Positions 62,601-64,000 of a stretch of DNA of 64,000 nt are shown piece after piece. Each line of letters starts with the position of its first letter. The stretch's first letter is position 1. The notes under the pieces were generated by a model. It was not told the DNA's origin and ran no database searches. It was given only the letters and a program-made list of their open reading frames with translations. Location of the stretch: positions 31,067-95,066 of the forward strand of contig CAZTOZ010000013.1 in NCBI GenBank assembly GCA_964614535.1. The letters run 5' to 3'. A program made the position numbers and the translations under genes. Source of the stretch: JALSHZ01 sp964614535. GTDB taxonomy: Bacteria > Pseudomonadota > Gammaproteobacteria > UWMA-0217.

Positions 62601-63527
62601 GTGAAACAGGAGAAGCCTCCCCGGCAGCAACACCAATTCGAGAAAACGGGCCTCCACGACTGGGACTTCGGCCCCCTGCCCCCTGTCGTCGAACAGCAGG
62701 CGGCTGGCTATACCCTGCGCCGCTATCCGGCGCTGACCCGGGAAGGGGACAGCATCGCGCTGCGGCTGTTCGACACCGAGGCAGAGGCTCGCGCCGCCAT
62801 GCCCGCCGGGCTGCGCGGCCTGCTCCGGCAACGTCTCAAACAGGAGATCCGCTACCTCGACAAGAACCTGCCGGAGATCGCCCGGCTCTGCCTTCAATTC
62901 GCCACCATCGGCAGCTGCCAGGCACTGAAAGACGACCTCTACGAAGCCGCCATCCAGTACAGCTTTCTCGACGACCTGGCACGCTTCCCCGCCAATGCCG
63001 ACGACTTCGACGCTCTGTTCGACGGCAGGCGCGGGCAGTTCGTCGAAACCGCCAACGAGATCGCCACCACCCTCGGCAAGATCCTGCCGCGCCATCTCGC
63101 CATCACCAAGCGCATCAAGGGCAACCTCCCCCTGTCGTTGATCGAAGCCTGCGGCGAGATCCGCCAGCAACTCGATGCGATGATCCACCCTGGCTTCATC
63201 ACCGCCACGCCACGGCAGTGGTTCCACGAGATTCCCCGCTACCTCGAAGCCATCCAGATCCGGCTGGAGAAGCTCCCCCGGCAACCGGACAAGGACCGGC
63301 TGCTCCGCGTCGAAATCGCCCCGCTGATCGAACATCTGGAGCACATCACCCCGCAGCAGATCGCCAACGATCCACGACTCAGCGAATACCGCTGGCTGCT
63401 CGAGGAGTTGCGCGTGTCGCTGTTCGCGCAAACGCTGGGCACGCGACGGAAAGTCTCGCCGCAACGGCTGGACCGGCTCTGGAAAGAGATTGCCCGACAA
63501 CGGGCCGCCGGCCAGCCGCCTCCGTGA
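59643..63527 (+). CDS. hrpA: ATP-dependent RNA helicase HrpA (DEAH box)
   Basis: Product of 1294 residues, close to the 1300 of E. coli HrpA. Helicase motifs in order: GETGSGKTTQLPK (near 98), TQPRRLAARAVATRIAEEL, DEAH in IIDEAHERSLNIDFLLGYLK (near 192), SATIDAQRIA, VFLPGEREIHE, TNVAETSLTVPGIRYVIDSG and QRAGRCGRTAPGICIRLY. Helicase-associated and OB-fold domains follow, then the long DUF3418 tail. The TTG at 59643 overlaps the SPOR-gene stop. An ATG at 59697 would cut into a segment conserved in the family (TIAALRRALRHCM), so TTG is preferred. HrpA helps rescue stalled ribosomes and process mRNA. Confidence 0.94.
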   Translation: MASNPPTIAALRRALRHCMGADRHRLASRLRRLGNHPNADALNELATRIDASRQRRARRQRDLPAIDYPESLPVSARRADIRAAIAAHQVVLVCGETGSGKTTQLPKILLEMGRGIDGLIGHTQPRRLAARAVATRIAEELKSELGTKVGYKVRFTDQTSPDSYIKVMTDGILLAEIQRDRWLGQYDTLIIDEAHERSLNIDFLLGYLKRLLRKRRDLKLVITSATIDAQRIAAHFDDAPIVEVSGRSFPVELRYRPPRSADPDGDDLTLPEAIDAAIDELQAEGRGDVLVFLPGEREIHEISHALRHRRDRFDVLPLYARLPAREQHRIFHPGGRTRIVLATNVAETSLTVPGIRYVIDSGLARISRYSWRAKIQRLPVEKISQASANQRAGRCGRTAPGICIRLYDEEDFEHRPRFTDPEILRTNLAAVILQMANLKLGEVAGFPFIDPPDPRLIRDGYRLLTELQAVDANNRLTPIGRQLARLPIDPRLGRMLLAAERLGCIDEVLIVTTALAAQDPRERPRDRQQAADERHARFNEPGSDFLTLLKLWRHLESQFEALSRSAMQKYCRQHFISFRRWREWRDLHRQIKLALQDLGIRSGGHQAAEPEAIHQALLHGLLDHVGSKEEKQRYLGCRNRKFLIFPGSGLWKKPPRWIMAAEITETSKVYARTNAAIQPQWIERIGAHLLRHQVSEPHWQKRAARVGAFEKLTLYGLVINPKRRIDYGKVDPAGAREIFIRHALVLGEYQTRLTVIRDNRALIDELEALEARSRRRDILVDEQTLYDFYDRLIPADVYSGPLFERWYKRLDDPEILRLTKEKLTRPDTAPVDADAFPEQWRQQGLTLPLEYHFDPASEHDGVTLKIPLPLLPQIDARRCQWLVPGLLEEKVLALIRGLPKSLRRHFVPAPDFARAACEAMTPYDGDLQEALATTLKRMTGVEIDPAAWSERLPRYLQMRFVVLDRNGRPLRSGRDLDTLRGELKGRVKQEKPPRQQHQFEKTGLHDWDFGPLPPVVEQQAAGYTLRRYPALTREGDSIALRLFDTEAEARAAMPAGLRGLLRQRLKQEIRYLDKNLPEIARLCLQFATIGSCQALKDDLYEAAIQYSFLDDLARFPANADDFDALFDGRRGQFVETANEIATTLGKILPRHLAITKRIKGNLPLSLIEACGEIRQQLDAMIHPGFITATPRQWFHEIPRYLEAIQIRLEKLPRQPDKDRLLRVEIAPLIEHLEHITPQQIANDPRLSEYRWLLEELRVSLFAQTLGTRRKVSPQRLDRLWKEIARQRAAGQPPP

Positions 63528-63561
63528 AACGACGGGGCGGACGGCCATGCGGCGAAAGGAT

Positions 63562-63638
63562 TGGTCGGAGTGAGAGGATTCGAACCTCCGGCCCCTGCCT
63601 CCCGAAGGCAGTGCTCTACCAGGCTGAGCTACACTCCG
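63562..63638 (-). tRNA. tRNA-Pro (anticodon CGG)
   Basis: A 77-base cloverleaf on the minus strand. The acceptor is CGGAGTG/CACTCCG, the anticodon stem CTGCC/GGCAG with loop TTCGGGA (anticodon CGG), and the T arm has GGTTCGAATCC. CCA is encoded. It lies 101 bases downstream of tRNA-Arg and is probably on the same transcript. Confidence 0.97.
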
Positions 63639-63739
63639 AATTGCGGCGGAACCCGCCAACACACCGGCGGGAACCGGAAACCCTGCAGGCCGGCGGACCA
63701 TGGATCCAACCGCGATCCCTGCAAGACTTGGATGAAAAA

Positions 63740-63816
63740 TGGCGCGCCCGGAAGGATTCGAACCTCCGACCACCTGGTTCGTAGCCAGGTACTCTATCCA
63801 GCTGAGCTACGGGCGC
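63740..63816 (-). tRNA. tRNA-Arg (anticodon ACG)
   Basis: A 77-base cloverleaf on the minus strand. The acceptor is GCGCCCG/CGGGCGC, the anticodon stem CCTGG/CCAGG with loop CTACGAA (anticodon ACG, read as ICG after deamination), and the T arm has GGTTCGAATCC. CCA is encoded. About 45 bases upstream, at 63865-63860, the minus strand has GATAAT, a possible -10 box. Confidence 0.97.
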
Positions 63817-63964
63817 TCTGTAAGACCTGGGGGGAGACCCCCGAAATCGAGAGCAGCGGATTATCCACCAAACGCGGAGAAAATAAAAGTACTTTGTCCA
63901 TCGGCCCGGCGCCGGCATTCCAATCGGCTCCAAACCAGGTCTTGATTGCAGGGGAAACGAAAAA

Positions 63965-64000
63965 TGGCGGAGAGCGAGGGATGGATTCGCAGCTTCCTGC
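63965..64000. repeat. Probable left arm of a palindromic element cut by the window edge
   Basis: The last bases contain GCAG (63989-63992), CTTC, CTGC (63997-64000), the apex of a stem-loop whose left arm could extend back through GGATTC, GCGAGGGAT and TGGCGGAGAG. The left arm starts with TGGCGGAGAGCGAGGGA, resembling the 3' end of a tRNA-Ser read on the other strand, but the T-loop is not in register. Only the four apex pairs can be seen; the rest lies outside. Confidence 0.35.

Noticed and set aside
63965..64000. 3' end of a tRNA-Ser gene at the window edge
   Set aside because: The acceptor-like TGGCGGAGAG is present, but the T-loop sequence is displaced and the apex GCAG-CTTC-CTGC fits a palindrome better; only the part inside the window can be judged.

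Overview
The window is ordinary-looking chromosomal DNA, rich in G and C, from a gammaproteobacterium. Lineage evidence is the gene content and order: rluD|bamD, pilA-pilB-pilC-pilD-coaE-zapD, a complete-looking mra/dcw cluster ending in lpxC and secA, rnpB-rsmI-lpoA-yraN-diaA, and ribH-nusB-thiL-pgpA. LpoA and ZapD are essentially gammaproteobacterial proteins. I cannot name a genus. I see no insertion sequences, phage genes, integrases, rRNA genes or CRISPR arrays.

Layout. 1-2.9 kb: the 5' end of rluD, divergent bamD, and convergent nadE. 3-12.2 kb: type IV pilus genes: the PilS/PilR two-component pair, a sigma-54 promoter, the major pilin, then pilB, pilC, pilD, coaE and zapD. 12.1-35.4 kb (minus strand): mraZ, rsmH, ftsL, ftsI, murE, murF, mraY, ftsW, murG, murC, ddlB, ftsQ, ftsA, ftsZ and lpxC, followed by a membrane-bound M23 peptidase, secA, argJ and a Nudix-ThiE-like fusion; dciA is divergent inside this block. 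The cluster starts at a well-formed sigma-70 promoter with MraZ-type repeats. murD is missing from its usual place. 35.7-39.9 kb: RNase P RNA, rsmI, and the divergent lpoA-yraN-diaA operon. 40-44.7 kb: metG and a large DUF349 protein. 44.8-49.1 kb: tRNA-Glu, a small membrane protein, tRNA-Ala, gltX, pgpA, thiL, nusB and ribH.

49.1-54.9 kb holds the most unusual part. It is a tight five-gene minus-strand operon for exopolysaccharide export: a Wza-like lipoprotein, a Wzz/GumC-like co-polymerase, a protein with a tyrosine-autokinase fold, an outer-membrane beta-barrel, and an ExeA-type AAA ATPase fused to a C-terminal FHA domain. Its order resembles the export part of exosortase-associated (XrtA/PEP-CTERM) polysaccharide loci, but no glycosyltransferase, polymerase or exosortase lies in the window. 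The kinase-fold protein has lost its Walker A lysine and the Walker A' aspartate, so it is probably a pseudokinase beside a phosphopeptide-reader ATPase. A 577-base AT-rich leader separates this operon from a divergent chemoreceptor gene.

55.5-64 kb: the chemoreceptor, argS, a SPOR-domain protein, hrpA, tRNA-Pro and tRNA-Arg. The last bases of the window look like one arm of a larger palindrome cut by the edge.

Functionally the window joins envelope construction (BamD, LpxC, Mur enzymes, LpoA, SecA), division (Fts proteins, ZapD, SPOR protein), surface motility (type IV pili) and capsule or exopolysaccharide export. Translation and cofactor housekeeping genes lie in between.
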